A stretch of DNA of 64,000 nt from Roseivirga sp. BDSF3-8 (GTDB lineage Bacteria; Bacteroidota; Bacteroidia; Cytophagales; Cyclobacteriaceae): assembly GCF_041449215.1 (NCBI RefSeq), contig NZ_JBGNFV010000001.1, forward strand, positions 4,605,001 through 4,669,000, written 5' to 3'. How positions within the stretch are numbered: position 1 is the stretch's first letter; each line of letters begins with the position of its first letter. Positions 17,941 through 28,344 of this stretch are shown here, piece after piece. Both the position numbers and the translations under genes were made by a program. Below the pieces are notes generated by a model. It was not told where the DNA came from, searched no databases, and worked only from the letters and a program-made list of their open reading frames with translations.

Positions 17941-19191
17941 TTATTCGTCTTTCAGCGCCTGTACCGGGTTTATCCGTGCTGCCTTATAGGCGGGGAGAAA
18001 TCCCGCTATGGTTCCGGCAGCTACCAGTACCCCGATAGCCATGAGTGCTATTGAAAAGTCGATTTGCGGATTAAGGAAAAACTCCCCTTCCGCTCCAAAT
18101 CGTTTAAGTGCCTGGGCTACTGCCTCTATCAGAAGCGTACCTGCCACCAGGCCGAAGTAACCTGAGAAGGCCGTAAGTACCAGAGATTCCTGGATAATGA
18201 GGGAAAGGATGGCCGATGGCCTGGCACCCAGTGCTTTTCGTACGCCAATTTCCCTTGTACGTTCCCTCACGATGATAAGCATGATATTGCTCACGCCGAT
18301 GATGCCCGCTATGATGGTACCGATGCTTACCAGCCAGCCGAAGCCCTTCATACCCATAAAGAGTCCCTGTACTTCTTTATACTCTTCCTCTATATTGGCT
18401 GAGCCAAAGGCTTTGGCATCTTCAGGGTCCACCTTGTGCCGCTCCTGCAATAACGTCTTTACCTTGTCTTCCGCTACAGAAGCCGGGATGTTGTCCTGGG
18501 GCAAAAAGGCATACCAGCCTACATCCCCCACCTGGTTAAAGGTGTATTGCAGGGTCGTATTCGGGATGTAGATACTCTCCAGCTCCTCCATGGCCTCATC
18601 GTCCATCCGCTGGGTGCCAAACACCCCTACCACCTTAAAGAAAATTCCCCTAATGGAAATGTATTGACCGACAGGTTCAGTACCATCTTCAAACAGCACA
18701 TCCCGCACCCGCTCACCGATCACCGCTATTTTTCGACGGTCCGCTATGTCTTTTTCATTGACAAAGCGGCCTTCCCTCATAGGCATGGGGCGTATGTCTA
18801 TCCATGAAGGATAGTCGCCGAATACCGCGTATGAGGCACTTTTGTTTTTGCGGTTTACCGTATAGGGTCCCTGTAGCCTAAGCCTGGGAGCGATCGTTTT
18901 TACCTCCGGTATATTTTGCAGTATCGCCTGTGTGTCCTCAGTTTTCAGGCGCAGAGAGCGGCCGGGTTGAAAGCCCATATACGCCTTACTTGTTCGCTCA
19001 GTCCACATAAATACCGTGTTCTTCTGGATGTTGAAGTTAGTCATCACCCCGTTTTCCAGGCCGTTTGTGGCACCCAATAATACGACCAGCATAAATATGC
19101 CCCAGAATACTCCGAATGCCGTTAGCCCCGTACGCAGCTTATGCCTGCTCAGCGTACTGTATATTTCCTGCCATTTTTCGAGATCGAACAT
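17941..19191 (-). CDS. MacB-like ABC transporter permease (second copy)
   Basis: The 416-residue protein has one N-terminal transmembrane helix ('LTAFGVFWGIFMLVVLLGA'), a large periplasmic MacB_PCD-type domain (about 50-270) and three C-terminal helices. The FtsX motif 'ISNIMLIIVRERTREIGVRKALGARP' form is present, and the protein ends 'PAYKAARINPVQALKDE'. It is homologous to the next permease upstream in the operon (19203). The two probably form a heterodimer with the ATPase at 20465. The eleven-base spacing from its neighbour supports co-transcription. Substrate unknown. Confidence 0.88.
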   Translation of the reverse strand: MFDLEKWQEIYSTLSRHKLRTGLTAFGVFWGIFMLVVLLGATNGLENGVMTNFNIQKNTVFMWTERTSKAYMGFQPGRSLRLKTEDTQAILQNIPEVKTIAPRLRLQGPYTVNRKNKSASYAVFGDYPSWIDIRPMPMREGRFVNEKDIADRRKIAVIGERVRDVLFEDGTEPVGQYISIRGIFFKVVGVFGTQRMDDEAMEELESIYIPNTTLQYTFNQVGDVGWYAFLPQDNIPASVAEDKVKTLLQERHKVDPEDAKAFGSANIEEEYKEVQGLFMGMKGFGWLVSIGTIIAGIIGVSNIMLIIVRERTREIGVRKALGARPSAILSLIIQESLVLTAFSGYFGLVAGTLLIEAVAQALKRFGAEGEFFLNPQIDFSIALMAIGVLVAAGTIAGFLPAYKAARINPVQALKDE

Positions 19192-19202
19192 ATCACTATA
19201 GT

Positions 19203-20447
19203 TTATTCAGAGCGCAGGGCTTCGATAGGTTTAATTTTTGCGGCCTTCATCGCTGGTAAAAGTCCCGAGACCGCTCCGGCTACTACAAGTATGATCGTGG
19301 CGATCATGGCCACATTAAAGTCAATAGAAGGCGCCCGGAAGAAGGGAAGTTCGCCGCCCATTTGTTCCAGGCCAAATGACATCAGCTCCAGAATACCTAC
19401 GCCCGCCACAAGGCCAAAATAGCCCGCCACCGCTGTAATCAGGACACTTTCCTGAACAATCATGCTTACTATGCTGAACGGTCTTGCACCAATAGCTTTA
19501 CGGATACCTATTTCCCGGGTACGCTCTTTTACGATGATGATCATGATATTACTGACCCCAATAATACCCGCCATTAGCGTACCGATGCCCACCACCCACA
19601 CCAGCGTCCGAATAGCGAAGAACACATTGGTAAACTGCTTGTAGTTTTCCTCCGTATTATTAATGCCTAAAGCCTGGCGGTCAGCAGGGTCGAAGCGATA
19701 TTTTTTAGAAAGCGTCTCAATGATACCCTGCTCCATTTCCTTGGCAGAGACCGTTCCGTCTGTGGTAATGGCGAACATGGTGATGCGGTTGCGGTTATCA
19801 AATACCTGCTGAAAGGTGGTGATGGGGATGTACACCCGCTCCTGATTCCGGCCATTATTGCTATTATCTGTAAAGACCCCGATCACCCTGAAAAAACTAT
19901 CCTTAATCCGGATGTACTCTCCTGTAGGGTCTTCTGTCTCAGGAAATAAAATATCCGCCACACGCTTACCTATGGCTACCACTTTGCGTTTTTCCATAAG
20001 GTCAAGCTCATTCAGGGGCCTGCCTAAGTAGTGCTGCTGCTGATAAATACGGTTATAATCATCCGTAGTAGCCATTACCGTAAAGCTCCCGAAATTGGCG
20101 CCGTACTGCAGGGTAAAATCTCCGCCCAGTGTACTTCGCGGAGCTACCAGGCCCACACCGGGCACGTTCTCTTTGATCAGTTCCGCATCGTCCCGGTCAA
20201 AAATAATGCGACGGCCGGGTGACATACCTTTCCATGGCTTACTCGTGGTGCCGGTCCACATGTAAATGCTGTTAATCGCCTCATCGGCAAAATCCTTTTC
20301 CACACCTTTTTGAAGGCCCGTGCCTGAGCCCAGGAGGAAGATGAGCATGAAGATGCCCCAGAATACCCCGAAAGCTGTAAGCGCCGTGCGCAGTTTGTTC
20401 TTGCGAATAGTGAACCAAATTTCCTGTAAGTTGTCTAAATTCAGCAT
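19203..20447 (-). CDS. MacB-like ABC transporter permease (first copy)
   Basis: The 414-residue paralog of the permease at 17941 has the same layout: N-terminal helix 'TAFGVFWGIFMLIFLLGSG', periplasmic domain, three C-terminal helices, 'VKERTREIGIRKAIGARP' and terminal 'PAMKAAKIKPIEALRSE'. MacB in Proteobacteria is one polypeptide with an N-terminal ATPase. Here ATPase and permeases are separate genes, as is common in Bacteroidota. Two different permeases in one operon suggest a heterodimeric mechanotransmission-type exporter. Confidence 0.88.
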   Translation of the reverse strand: MLNLDNLQEIWFTIRKNKLRTALTAFGVFWGIFMLIFLLGSGTGLQKGVEKDFADEAINSIYMWTGTTSKPWKGMSPGRRIIFDRDDAELIKENVPGVGLVAPRSTLGGDFTLQYGANFGSFTVMATTDDYNRIYQQQHYLGRPLNELDLMEKRKVVAIGKRVADILFPETEDPTGEYIRIKDSFFRVIGVFTDNSNNGRNQERVYIPITTFQQVFDNRNRITMFAITTDGTVSAKEMEQGIIETLSKKYRFDPADRQALGINNTEENYKQFTNVFFAIRTLVWVVGIGTLMAGIIGVSNIMIIIVKERTREIGIRKAIGARPFSIVSMIVQESVLITAVAGYFGLVAGVGILELMSFGLEQMGGELPFFRAPSIDFNVAMIATIILVVAGAVSGLLPAMKAAKIKPIEALRSE

Positions 20448-20464
20448 GTTAGCTATAATTTTGC

Positions 20465-21154
20465 TTAGGAAATTACCTCGGCATTTTGTTCCCTGCCTAT
20501 GATCATTCCATCCCGGAGCATGATCACCCGTTCCGTTTTTTCTGCGATATCATCTTCGTGAGTAACGATGACTATTGTCTTTCCCATTTGATGCACCCGG
20601 GCAAAGAGCTCCATCACCTCATGAGAGGTTTTGGAGTCAAGGGCTCCGGTAGGTTCATCCGCAAGGATCACTTTCGGGTCATGTATCAGCGCACGGGCGA
20701 TGGCTACCCGTTGTTTTTGCCCGCCGGATAACTCCGAAGGCAAGTGGTCAGCCCTGTCCTCCAACCCCACCATTTCCAGGTATTTCATCGCCTCTTGGTG
20801 GCGCTTGCGCCGGCCCACCTTCTGATAGTAAAGTGGCAGGGCCACATTTTCAGCAGCGGTTTTAAATGAAAGGAGATTGAATGATTGAAAAACAAATCCC
20901 AAAAAGCGATTACGATAGTCTGCTGCCTTTGCCTCGGAAAGGTTTCGGATGGGAGTGCCGGCCAGATAATAATCCCCTGAGTCATAGCCATCCAGTATGC
21001 CCAGGATATTCAGCAGCGTACTTTTGCCAGAGCCGGAAGAACCCATGATCGAGACCATTTCTCCCTTGTCTATTTGTACATCGATACCCTTGAGCACCTC
21101 AAGTCGCTGGTGACCCATCGGGTAGCTTTTTCGAATGTTTTTAAGGCTAATCAT
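20465..21154 (-). CDS. MacB/LolD-type ABC transporter ATP-binding protein
   Basis: The protein shows Walker A 'GSSGSGKST', the Q-loop region 'FVFQSFNLL', signature 'LSGGQKQR', Walker B 'VILADEPTG' with the D-loop 'ALDSKTS', and the switch histidine in 'VTHE'. The ATG at 21154 ('[16 protein letters not shown]') gives 229 residues, the family's normal length. An in-frame start at 21190 would add twelve unconserved residues. It is the first gene of the operon ATPase-permease-permease-adaptor and powers the two permeases that follow. Confidence 0.92.
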   Translation of the reverse strand: MISLKNIRKSYPMGHQRLEVLKGIDVQIDKGEMVSIMGSSGSGKSTLLNILGILDGYDSGDYYLAGTPIRNLSEAKAADYRNRFLGFVFQSFNLLSFKTAAENVALPLYYQKVGRRKRHQEAMKYLEMVGLEDRADHLPSELSGGQKQRVAIARALIHDPKVILADEPTGALDSKTSHEVMELFARVHQMGKTIVIVTHEDDIAEKTERVIMLRDGMIIGREQNAEVIS

Positions 21155-21443
21155 GCAGACCGTGTGTTTTGGCAATTGTTTTTCGAACATCGTGCCACAA
21201 GCTCAAATAGCCCCTCAGATCATCTCAGGCAATATACTGCGGTTACTATCGTTACAAATCTGTTCGTATTCGCACCCCGGGGTGTTCAAATATGTACAGT
21301 TACCGGATTGAGTTTTTGGAAGGAAGTGGTACCGGGCCTTATCTAGTAATCAGCCTCCAAATACTACATGTGCATTCAGATAACGATATTTTCAAGTGCA
21401 CTCATATTAATATAGTTAAATTTTTAGCCATCTTTGCAGGATA
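21155..21443. other. Divergent promoter region with a 12-bp palindrome
   Basis: The spacer separates the leftward ABC operon from the rightward gene at 21444. A perfect palindrome CACCCCGGGGTG lies at 21273-21284. It could be an operator or simply a GC-rich dyad; nothing else is evident. Confidence 0.4.
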
Positions 21444-22508
21444 GTGGTCAGTGATTTTTTACATGTGGTGGTGAAAGGGCTTTGGCTTCTGGTTGTATGT
21501 GGTGTGTTGAGTGTGCCCGGTGCGTTTGCCCAGGCCTTCGACCCTTATAGCCTGGAGTATGGGACGGAAAACCCTCCCCTGAATAAGTTCCGGGTGATAC
21601 TGAACAAGATCACCCTGAGCGTTAATTCTGGCTATGGGCATACCTTTTACAATCATGACATTCCACCTACCGATGCCCTCATCGAACGGAACGGTGAGCT
21701 GATACTGGTGCCGGATGCACCTGCTTCCATGGGGCAGGGGTCTCAGGTGATCGGTGTACGCAACTGGCTCAATAACCCTTCCTCAGAAAACCTCATAGTC
21801 TCCTCAGAAGATCAGGTATTTACTACCAGCGATACGGAAACCTACAGTTTTGCCGGAGAAGGTAAGTCAGTACCTCTTAATCTGATGCTATACGGAGTCA
21901 TTGCTAAAAAATTCCGCATCGGTGCCGGGTTTGGTCTTCAGTATCATAGTATTCGCTACCTGCAGGAAAAGAACGGCCTCACTCCTGACTACCAGGCCGA
22001 TCTCAGCGGCCTGCAGACACGTTGGTGGATCATGGGAGGCTATACGATTTACGAATACTGGGACTATACCTTCACAGGGGACTTCCGTGTGGGTAAGATC
22101 AACCGTGGTGGCGATTTCAGTAAAACGCAACTTGATCAGGGCCTTACTTTCAACCTGGGAGTTACTATAGATAAAAACCTCAGCAAGTACTTCCGTGTAT
22201 TTCTTAGACCCAGCTACGATTTCGGGGGCTATACTGCTCTTATCCCCAGTGGTACCGACATCCGCCACCGTGCCCCCACCGTATTTCTGGAATTCGGCAT
22301 CAGCCTTAATTACCCCATTATGCCCCGCTCCCCAATTAAGGCAGACCATATGCAAATGGAGCATGTAGTGAACCACCCTCGCACTGGTAAAGCCATGTGG
22401 GTGAGGGGCCAGCCTATCACCAAAAAGCAAAACCCGCGGGTAGGCGAAAACCATCCTGTACTATTTAAGTATAAAGGCAAGAATAAGCGGAAAAGAAACC
22501 CTTATTAA
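21444..22508 (+). CDS. Outer-membrane beta-barrel-like protein, function unknown
   Basis: The 354-residue protein has a signal peptide ('LWLLVVCGVLSVPGAFAQA') and many short amphipathic strands alternating with Tyr/Phe/Gly turns ('GAGFGLQYHSIRYLQE', 'YTFTGDFRVGKINRGGDF', 'FRVFLRPSYDFGGYTAL'). This is the usual look of an outer-membrane barrel. The C-terminal 60 residues are unusually basic (ending 'KYKGKNKRKRNPY') and unlikely to be part of the barrel. The start is uncertain: GTG at 21444 or downstream GTG codons around 21465 would all keep the signal peptide. It lies 100 bases before gyrA. Confidence 0.6.
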   Translation: MVSDFLHVVVKGLWLLVVCGVLSVPGAFAQAFDPYSLEYGTENPPLNKFRVILNKITLSVNSGYGHTFYNHDIPPTDALIERNGELILVPDAPASMGQGSQVIGVRNWLNNPSSENLIVSSEDQVFTTSDTETYSFAGEGKSVPLNLMLYGVIAKKFRIGAGFGLQYHSIRYLQEKNGLTPDYQADLSGLQTRWWIMGGYTIYEYWDYTFTGDFRVGKINRGGDFSKTQLDQGLTFNLGVTIDKNLSKYFRVFLRPSYDFGGYTALIPSGTDIRHRAPTVFLEFGISLNYPIMPRSPIKADHMQMEHVVNHPRTGKAMWVRGQPITKKQNPRVGENHPVLFKYKGKNKRKRNPY

Positions 22509-22609
22509 GCCTCTTCTAATTGCATTTTCTGAAGGAAAATTGATTGGGTAGGTTACCAAATTTTATGTAACTTGCGCACCATTTCTGTTAGGAAACTTTA
22601 ACATTATTT

Positions 22610-25177
22610 ATGGCAGAAGGATCGAACGAAAACATCATTCCTATCAATATCGAGGACGAAATGCGGGGAGCCTACATCGATTATTCGATGTCGGTTATCG
22701 TATCTCGTGCCCTCCCCGATGTGCGCGACGGGTTGAAACCGGTGCACAGGAGGGTCCTCTATGGAATGATGGACCTGGGCGTTACATATAACAAGCCTTA
22801 CAAAAAATCAGCAAGGATCGTGGGTGAAGTACTCGGTAAGTACCACCCCCACGGCGACAGTTCAGTTTACGATACCATGGTGCGGATGGCGCAGCCCTGG
22901 TCACTCCGCTATCCACTTGTGGACGGGCAGGGTAACTTTGGCTCCATCGACGGTGACTCACCGGCTGCCATGCGTTATACTGAGGCCCGCCTGCAGCGTA
23001 TTTCAGATGAAATGCTGGGCGACCTGAATAAGAACACTGTCGATTTTCAGTCAAACTTCGATGACTCCCTTAAGGAGCCGTCCGTATTACCTGCCAAATT
23101 ACCTAACCTGCTTCTGAACGGTACCTCTGGTATTGCCGTAGGTATGGCCACAAATATGGCACCCCATAACCTTACCGAGGTAGTGGCCGGCATCAAGACC
23201 TATATCGATAACCGCGATGTATCGATAGAGGAACTCATGCAGCAAATTACCGCACCTGATTTCCCTACCGGGGGAATCATATATGGATATCAGGGTGTGA
23301 AAAATGCCTTTGAGACCGGTCGTGGCCGTGTGGTGATGCGGGCAAAGGCTACCTTCGAAGAGACCAAAACGGGCAGGGAGATGATCGTGGTCACTGAGAT
23401 CCCTTATATGGTCAACAAGGCCAACCTGGTAGAGAAAACTGCCATGTTGGTGAATGAGAAGAAAATAGAGGGAATCAGTGAGATTCGTGATGAGTCTGAC
23501 CGTAAGGGTATGCGTATCGTGTACGAACTCAAGCGTGATGCGATGCCCAACATCGTCCTGAATAACCTCTACAAGTATACGCAACTACAGACCTCGTTTG
23601 GCGTGAACAATGTGGCACTGGTAAAAGGCCGTCCTGTTACGCTGAACCTGAAAGACATGATCCACCACTACGTGGAGCACCGTCACGAAGTGGTTATTCG
23701 ACGTACTCAGTATGAACTGGATGAGGCCGAAAAGCGGGCCCACATCCTGGAAGGCTACCTTATTGCCCTGGATAATCTGGACGAGGTTATTAAGCTTATC
23801 CGTGAAAGCCGCGACCCTGAGACGGCACGTAATGAACTGATCAGCCGTTTCAAACTCAGCGAAATACAGGCACGTGCGATACTGGACATGCGCCTCCAGC
23901 GTCTTACCGGACTTGAGCGCGAGAAAATCCAGCAAGAGTACGACGAAATACAGAAAACTATCGAATATCTGCGTTCTATCCTTGCCAATGAGGAGATGCG
24001 GATGGACATTATCAAAGAAGAGCTCGACGCCCTGTCAGAGCGCTACGGTGATGAGCGCCGTACCGAAGTGGTACACAGTGCAGATGATCTCACCATCGAG
24101 GACATGATTCCAAATGAGGAAATGCTTATTACCATTTCTCATGAGGGCTATATCAAGCGTACGCAGCTCAGTGAATACCGTACCCAGGGCAGGGGAGGGG
24201 TAGGCTCCCGTGGTGTATCCACCAAGGACGAAGACTTTACCGAGCATCTTTTTGTGGCCAGCACCCATAACTACCTGCTTATCTTTACCGAGGCCGGTAA
24301 GGTATTCTGGCTGAAGGTATATGAGATACCCGAAGGGAGTAAGGCAAGTAAAGGCCGGGCAATTCAGAACCTGATCAATATTGAGAGCGGCGATAAAGTA
24401 CGTGCCGTAATCAATGTTCAGAACCTGAGCGACGAGGACTATATTAATAATAACTACCTGGTAATGTGTACTGAAAGAGGTACCATTAAAAAAACCAGCC
24501 TCGAAGCTTATAGCCGCCCCCGAACCAATGGTATTAACGCTATTACAATTAATCCGGGTGATCGTCTGCTGAATGTAAGCCTTACCAATGGCGACAATCA
24601 TATAATTATTGCGACAAGTTCCGGCCGTTGTATTCACTTCCATGAAACCCAGGTGCGCCCTATGGGCCGTACAGCTGCCGGTGTACGTGGTGTATTCCTG
24701 GCTGACCAAGAAGATCATGTAGTTGGCATGGTTTGTGTTGCTAGGGAAGAGGCTACCTTATTGGTAGTAAGTGAAAGAGGTTACGGAAAGCGCTCACTTG
24801 TAGAGGATTACCGTATTACGAAGCGGGGTGGTAAAGGAGTAAAGGCTATGCGCCTTACCGAAAAGACCGGTGCTCTCGTGGCCATCCAGGAAGTAGTGGA
24901 TACAGATGACCTAATGATTATAAATCGTAGTGGTATCACCATCCGCATCTCTATGGACAACCTGCGCGTAATGGGACGTAATACTCAGGGAGTGAAGCTG
25001 ATTCGCCTGAATGACACAGACGCTATTTCTTCCGTAGTAAGTGTGGAGAAGATAGAAGATGAAGAGGGCGAAGATATTGCGGAAGCGCTGGATCCGGAAG
25101 CAACTGCCGCCGGTGAAAACCCGGAGGAAGGTAATGGAGAAGGGGATGGAAATGAAACCGAAACCTCTCAAGAGTAG
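22610..25177 (+). CDS. gyrA: DNA gyrase subunit A
   Basis: The 855-residue protein starts '[21 protein letters not shown]'. The winged-helix breakage-reunion domain contains the catalytic tyrosine in '[10 protein letters not shown]' (Tyr123). The C-terminal beta-pinwheel carries the GyrA-box-like '[10 protein letters not shown]' motif near residue 525, which is needed for DNA wrapping and supports gyrase over topoisomerase IV. The quinolone-resistance positions read '[10 protein letters not shown]', with Ser84 and Asp88 (E. coli Ser83/Asp87), so the usual resistance substitutions are absent. The protein ends in an acidic Glu/Gly-rich tail (about 820-855). With GyrB it introduces negative supercoils. 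A TPR gene follows after 59 bases. Confidence 0.97.
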   Translation: MAEGSNENIIPINIEDEMRGAYIDYSMSVIVSRALPDVRDGLKPVHRRVLYGMMDLGVTYNKPYKKSARIVGEVLGKYHPHGDSSVYDTMVRMAQPWSLRYPLVDGQGNFGSIDGDSPAAMRYTEARLQRISDEMLGDLNKNTVDFQSNFDDSLKEPSVLPAKLPNLLLNGTSGIAVGMATNMAPHNLTEVVAGIKTYIDNRDVSIEELMQQITAPDFPTGGIIYGYQGVKNAFETGRGRVVMRAKATFEETKTGREMIVVTEIPYMVNKANLVEKTAMLVNEKKIEGISEIRDESDRKGMRIVYELKRDAMPNIVLNNLYKYTQLQTSFGVNNVALVKGRPVTLNLKDMIHHYVEHRHEVVIRRTQYELDEAEKRAHILEGYLIALDNLDEVIKLIRESRDPETARNELISRFKLSEIQARAILDMRLQRLTGLEREKIQQEYDEIQKTIEYLRSILANEEMRMDIIKEELDALSERYGDERRTEVVHSADDLTIEDMIPNEEMLITISHEGYIKRTQLSEYRTQGRGGVGSRGVSTKDEDFTEHLFVASTHNYLLIFTEAGKVFWLKVYEIPEGSKASKGRAIQNLINIESGDKVRAVINVQNLSDEDYINNNYLVMCTERGTIKKTSLEAYSRPRTNGINAITINPGDRLLNVSLTNGDNHIIIATSSGRCIHFHETQVRPMGRTAAGVRGVFLADQEDHVVGMVCVAREEATLLVVSERGYGKRSLVEDYRITKRGGKGVKAMRLTEKTGALVAIQEVVDTDDLMIINRSGITIRISMDNLRVMGRNTQGVKLIRLNDTDAISSVVSVEKIEDEEGEDIAEALDPEATAAGENPEEGNGEGDGNETETSQE

Positions 25178-25236
25178 TTAACTGATTTTGCAACCAAAAT
25201 AGTCCAGAAACACAACTGAACAAGAATTTTTTATCC

Positions 25237-26382
25237 ATGAAACGAATAATTTTAGCACTTATCGTTACTGTAGTGGCTTTTTCAGGTAGTATGGCCCAGA
25301 AAAAGACGCTTAGAGATGCTGAGAAGGCGCTTAGGAAAGAAGAGTATTCTGAAGCTATGCAGCTTATCAGCGAAGCAGAGCAGCATGAGGAGACTGGCAG
25401 TGACTCAAAAACATATTTTGTAAAAGGTCAGATCTATGCCGGTGTAGCTGAGAATGCTCCCGACCTGGAAGAAGATGCCCTGGAAAAGTCTATCAAAGCT
25501 TACCAGAAAGTAGTGGAGATGACTGATGAAAAGGACAAGTACAACGGCCTGGCTGCACTTCAGCTTAACCAGTTATACACTAACCACCTGAACGCCGGCG
25601 CTACGGCTTATCAGAGTGGTGATCTGGAAACTGCCTATAATGAATTCGAAGTTGCTTCTATGGCTGACCCTATGGATACCACTGCGGTACTTTATGCCGG
25701 TGTGGCTGCCCAGCAGCTTGAGAATTATGAGAATGCGCTGAAGCATTACTATACCCTGATCGATGATCTTGATTACACAGGACAGGATGTATATTCAAGT
25801 GTAATTCTCTTCGAGCTTGACGTAAACGAAGATCCTGAGAAAGCCCTTGAAGTATTAGGACGTGCCCGTGAACTGTATCCTGAAAATCAGGACTTCATGA
25901 CACAGGAGATAAACATCCTGATTGAGCAGGAGCGTGCTGATGAAGCCCGTGCCAAACTGCAGGAAGCGATCAAGAACAATCCTGACAATGCAACAATGTA
26001 CTACAACCTCGGCTACCTCAACGATGAGATGGGTAAAGAGGATGAAGCTATGGCTGCATACAAGAATGCAATCGAGATCCGTCCTGATTACTATGAGGCT
26101 AACTTTAACGTAGCAGTAGCTTACTATAACAAAGCAGCTGACTTGCTTAAAGAGGCTAACAATCTGGACCTGAAAGAGTACCAGAAAAAAGGCCCTAAGA
26201 TGGAACAGGAAGCTAAGGGATACATGGAAAAATCACTTCCTTACCTTGAAAAAGCTCATGAGCTTAAGCCTGAAGAAGTAATTATCATCGAAACGCTGCA
26301 GGCAGTATATACTCGCCTGGGTATGAATGATAAAGCCATGGAAATGAAGGAGAAAGCCGAAGCAATGTACGACGGCGAGTAA
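25237..26382 (+). CDS. Secreted tetratricopeptide-repeat protein
   Basis: The 381-residue protein has a signal peptide (1-20, ending 'SGSMAQ') and at least five TPR-like helix pairs. The clearest are 'NPDNATMYYNLGYLNDEMGKEDEAM' and the following 'AYKNAIEIRPDYYEANFNVAVAYYNKA'. It is acidic and probably periplasmic. TPRs are protein-interaction scaffolds; the partner is unknown. The 59-base gap from gyrA and the terminator after it suggest possible read-through from gyrA, though a TGATTTTG word at about 25182 could be its own promoter element. Confidence 0.8.
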   Translation: MKRIILALIVTVVAFSGSMAQKKTLRDAEKALRKEEYSEAMQLISEAEQHEETGSDSKTYFVKGQIYAGVAENAPDLEEDALEKSIKAYQKVVEMTDEKDKYNGLAALQLNQLYTNHLNAGATAYQSGDLETAYNEFEVASMADPMDTTAVLYAGVAAQQLENYENALKHYYTLIDDLDYTGQDVYSSVILFELDVNEDPEKALEVLGRARELYPENQDFMTQEINILIEQERADEARAKLQEAIKNNPDNATMYYNLGYLNDEMGKEDEAMAAYKNAIEIRPDYYEANFNVAVAYYNKAADLLKEANNLDLKEYQKKGPKMEQEAKGYMEKSLPYLEKAHELKPEEVIIIETLQAVYTRLGMNDKAMEMKEKAEAMYDGE

Positions 26383-26410
26383 TTTCTTCTGACATATTCT
26401 GAAATATAAG

Positions 26411-26440
26411 ACCGGCAGGGCAATCCCTGCCGGTTTTTTT
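26411..26440 (+). terminator. Terminator after the TPR gene
   Basis: ACCGGCAGGG-CAAT-CCCTGCCGGT is a perfect 10-bp stem followed by a run of T. Confidence 0.92.
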
Positions 26441-27281
26441 ATGCTCTGCCAGGTAACCCCATACATGAATAACTAACTATTTAGTTATAGGAGGGAGGCT
26501 GTCTTTGTGATCCCAGGCAGGTCTGAGTGCAAGCCTCCTGACCAAACCCACCCGCAACCTTTGCTGGTTTGGATACAATTCAGCCCTTTCATGAGCCATA
26601 GTTTCCACTTTGGTAGTGGTGTTGGATAGCTCAGGTATAAAAGGGGTAGAGCTGAGGTCTCTCAGGACTTTTGTCACGAAGGAAAGAAGTGGGGAGAGCA
26701 TCACGCATTTCTTGCAGATGTACACGCTCTTTTTCGTTCCAGTTATTTTGCAGTACGTAGTCCAGCTGAGACGGCGCGCTCATAATGGCCACCTATGCGG
26801 GTGGTTGACTGGAGTGGGTACGATAGGAAGGTTCATAAGACTGTACATGGAGATAATGTAAAGTGCTGCAAATGAGAGGCCTGAGAATTTTATGAATAGT
26901 CTGTGAGCCCAAGAGTTTGTTTAAGCCTCAAATAAGAGTCTCTATTTTTGCATAGAATAAAATGACCGCCCCTTAGTACGTTCTGTTTTGAAATAGCGCG
27001 CCTCATAGTTGTTAGAATAGTAAGTCTGGGAGGGGAGGATGAGATTCACCGGATTCAGTATTTTCATAGGGTTTAGCAAGGATCAAAAAGCGGGGAGGCA
27101 TTTCAATAAATTTTACTTAACATAATATAAATTATGTAACTATTGTCTACTTTATTCCTTGAAGATAGCCGTATTGACGCTGGGCTCTGGCTCGGTTGTC
27201 TATTTACAGGTAAAAAAAGTTAGCTGCCTTTGGCAACGAACTTCCTCTTTGATATTCCATCTGGAACCGGTACAGATATCT
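26441..27281. other. Long region without a convincing gene
   Basis: About 840 bases. Short minus-strand frames exist (for example a 50-codon frame at 26631-26783 starting 'MSAPSQLDYVLQNNW'), but none is recognisable and they may be remnants. An AT-rich inverted repeat ACATAAT-ATAA-ATTATGT lies at 27120-27137. Together with the decayed gene that follows, this looks like an eroding region. Confidence 0.45.
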
Positions 27282-28014
27282 CTAGTCTTTGGCGAACACC
27301 GGAAATTTACCAGCATCACCATAATCTTTTATTTCCAGACTATTTAGTGTTTGCATGTCTTCGTCTGAAATGGTGAAATCAACCGCTGCATTAGACTTCA
27401 TGTGGTCTGGGTTGGTCGTCTTTGGTAGCGGCAGTAAGCCGAGTTAGAGATCGTACCTAATACCGAGCTGCGGTACTGATACATCATATTTGTCGGCGAT
27501 AGCTTTCATGTCATCGATTTTTAACAAAGCGCCGTGCCCTATTGGTGAATATGCCTCTACCAAGAGGTCATTTTCCTCACAGAAACTGATGAGTTCGGCT
27601 GGTCTGTTTCCGGCATGAACCAAGGTTTGATTTACCATGGGCTTTACGGATGCTGACTCAAGGATAAAGTTTACCGGCATTGTATGCTTCTTCGAGCGCT
27701 TTCCATGCTTCACGATTGCCTTCGAAGTAACGATCATCTTCCTGAAAATGCTTCCAGGGTTTGGGGCTATGGATAATCATCATGTCAATGTAATCCACAT
27801 CCAGTTTTTGCAGGGAGTCGTCTATGGCCTCCTTTGCATCCTGATAGGATTTAGCCTCGGTAGCGAGTTTGGTAGTGACAAAAATATCCTTCTCTTTTTA
27901 CCCCGGAGGCTTTACGGCTTTTTCTACCTCATCATTATCAACTAACGATGTTCCTAATCCTAATTTTGGGATATTTACCCCATTCGATAATGTATAATTT
28001 TCTTTAAGTATCAT
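27282..28014 (-). pseudogene. Decayed aldo/keto reductase
   Basis: Read leftward from the ATG at 28014, the first residues 'MILKENYTLSNGVNIPKLGLGTS' are a normal aldo/keto-reductase N-terminus. A stop follows after about 38 codons. Other frames then carry 'EKDIFVTTKLATEAKSYQD', 'LDVDYIDMMIIHSPKPW', 'LVEAYSPIGHGALL' and a C-terminal 'LPLPKTTNPDHMKSNAAV', each separated by a stop, frameshift or small deletion. The segment with the catalytic Tyr is missing or damaged. At least three lesions are visible, so the gene is dead. Intact relatives are NADPH-dependent 2,5-diketo-gluconate/xylose reductase-type enzymes. Confidence 0.88.
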
Positions 28015-28051
28015 ATTATAAAAAATGACTAAGTGTTATTTCTTGAATTGT

Positions 28052-28068
28052 AACCTGACGTTCAGGTT
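28052..28068. promoter_or_regulatory. Operator-like inverted repeat before the aldo/keto reductase remnant
   Basis: AACCTGA-CGT-TCAGGTT is a 7-bp inverted repeat with a 3-base spacer, 38 bases upstream of the pseudogene's start. Its form fits a TetR-type repressor site. It may be a leftover of the reductase's control, or may serve the divergent gene at 28345. Confidence 0.4.
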
Positions 28069-28239
28069 TATCATATAACGGCTTGCGTAAGGAAGGTGTT
28101 ATTATGATAATCAAACAAATGGCTCATAATGGCCTTAATTTCTACTATTTTCCGCTTTTTTAAGACCTTTTGACAGAGTTTTCACCGGTTTAGTTGGTTG
28201 TGTAGTGTTTTGATTATGTGTTATTGGTTTATATATATT

Positions 28240-28251
28240 AGATAATTATCT
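28240..28251. promoter_or_regulatory. AT-rich 12-bp palindrome upstream of the oxidoreductase
   Basis: AGATAATTATCT is a perfect palindrome about 95 bases before the start at 28345. It is a possible regulator site, but A/T-rich dyads are common, so this is weak. Confidence 0.3.
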
Positions 28252-28344
28252 GATAAAAAGCTATAGTGAATTAATCCCAAAGAAGATAAGACAAATTTGT
28301 TCTGAAGGAGTTGTACTACCTGATCATTAAAAAAATTCATTCAG

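Noticed and set aside
22610-25177. parC (topoisomerase IV subunit A) instead of gyrA
   Set aside because: The C-terminal pinwheel has a GyrA-box-like motif and the length and start fit GyrA better.
26477-26725. A gene at 26477-26725 on the minus strand
   Set aside because: Unrecognisable, out of frame with neighbours and lying in an eroded gap, so not listed as a gene.
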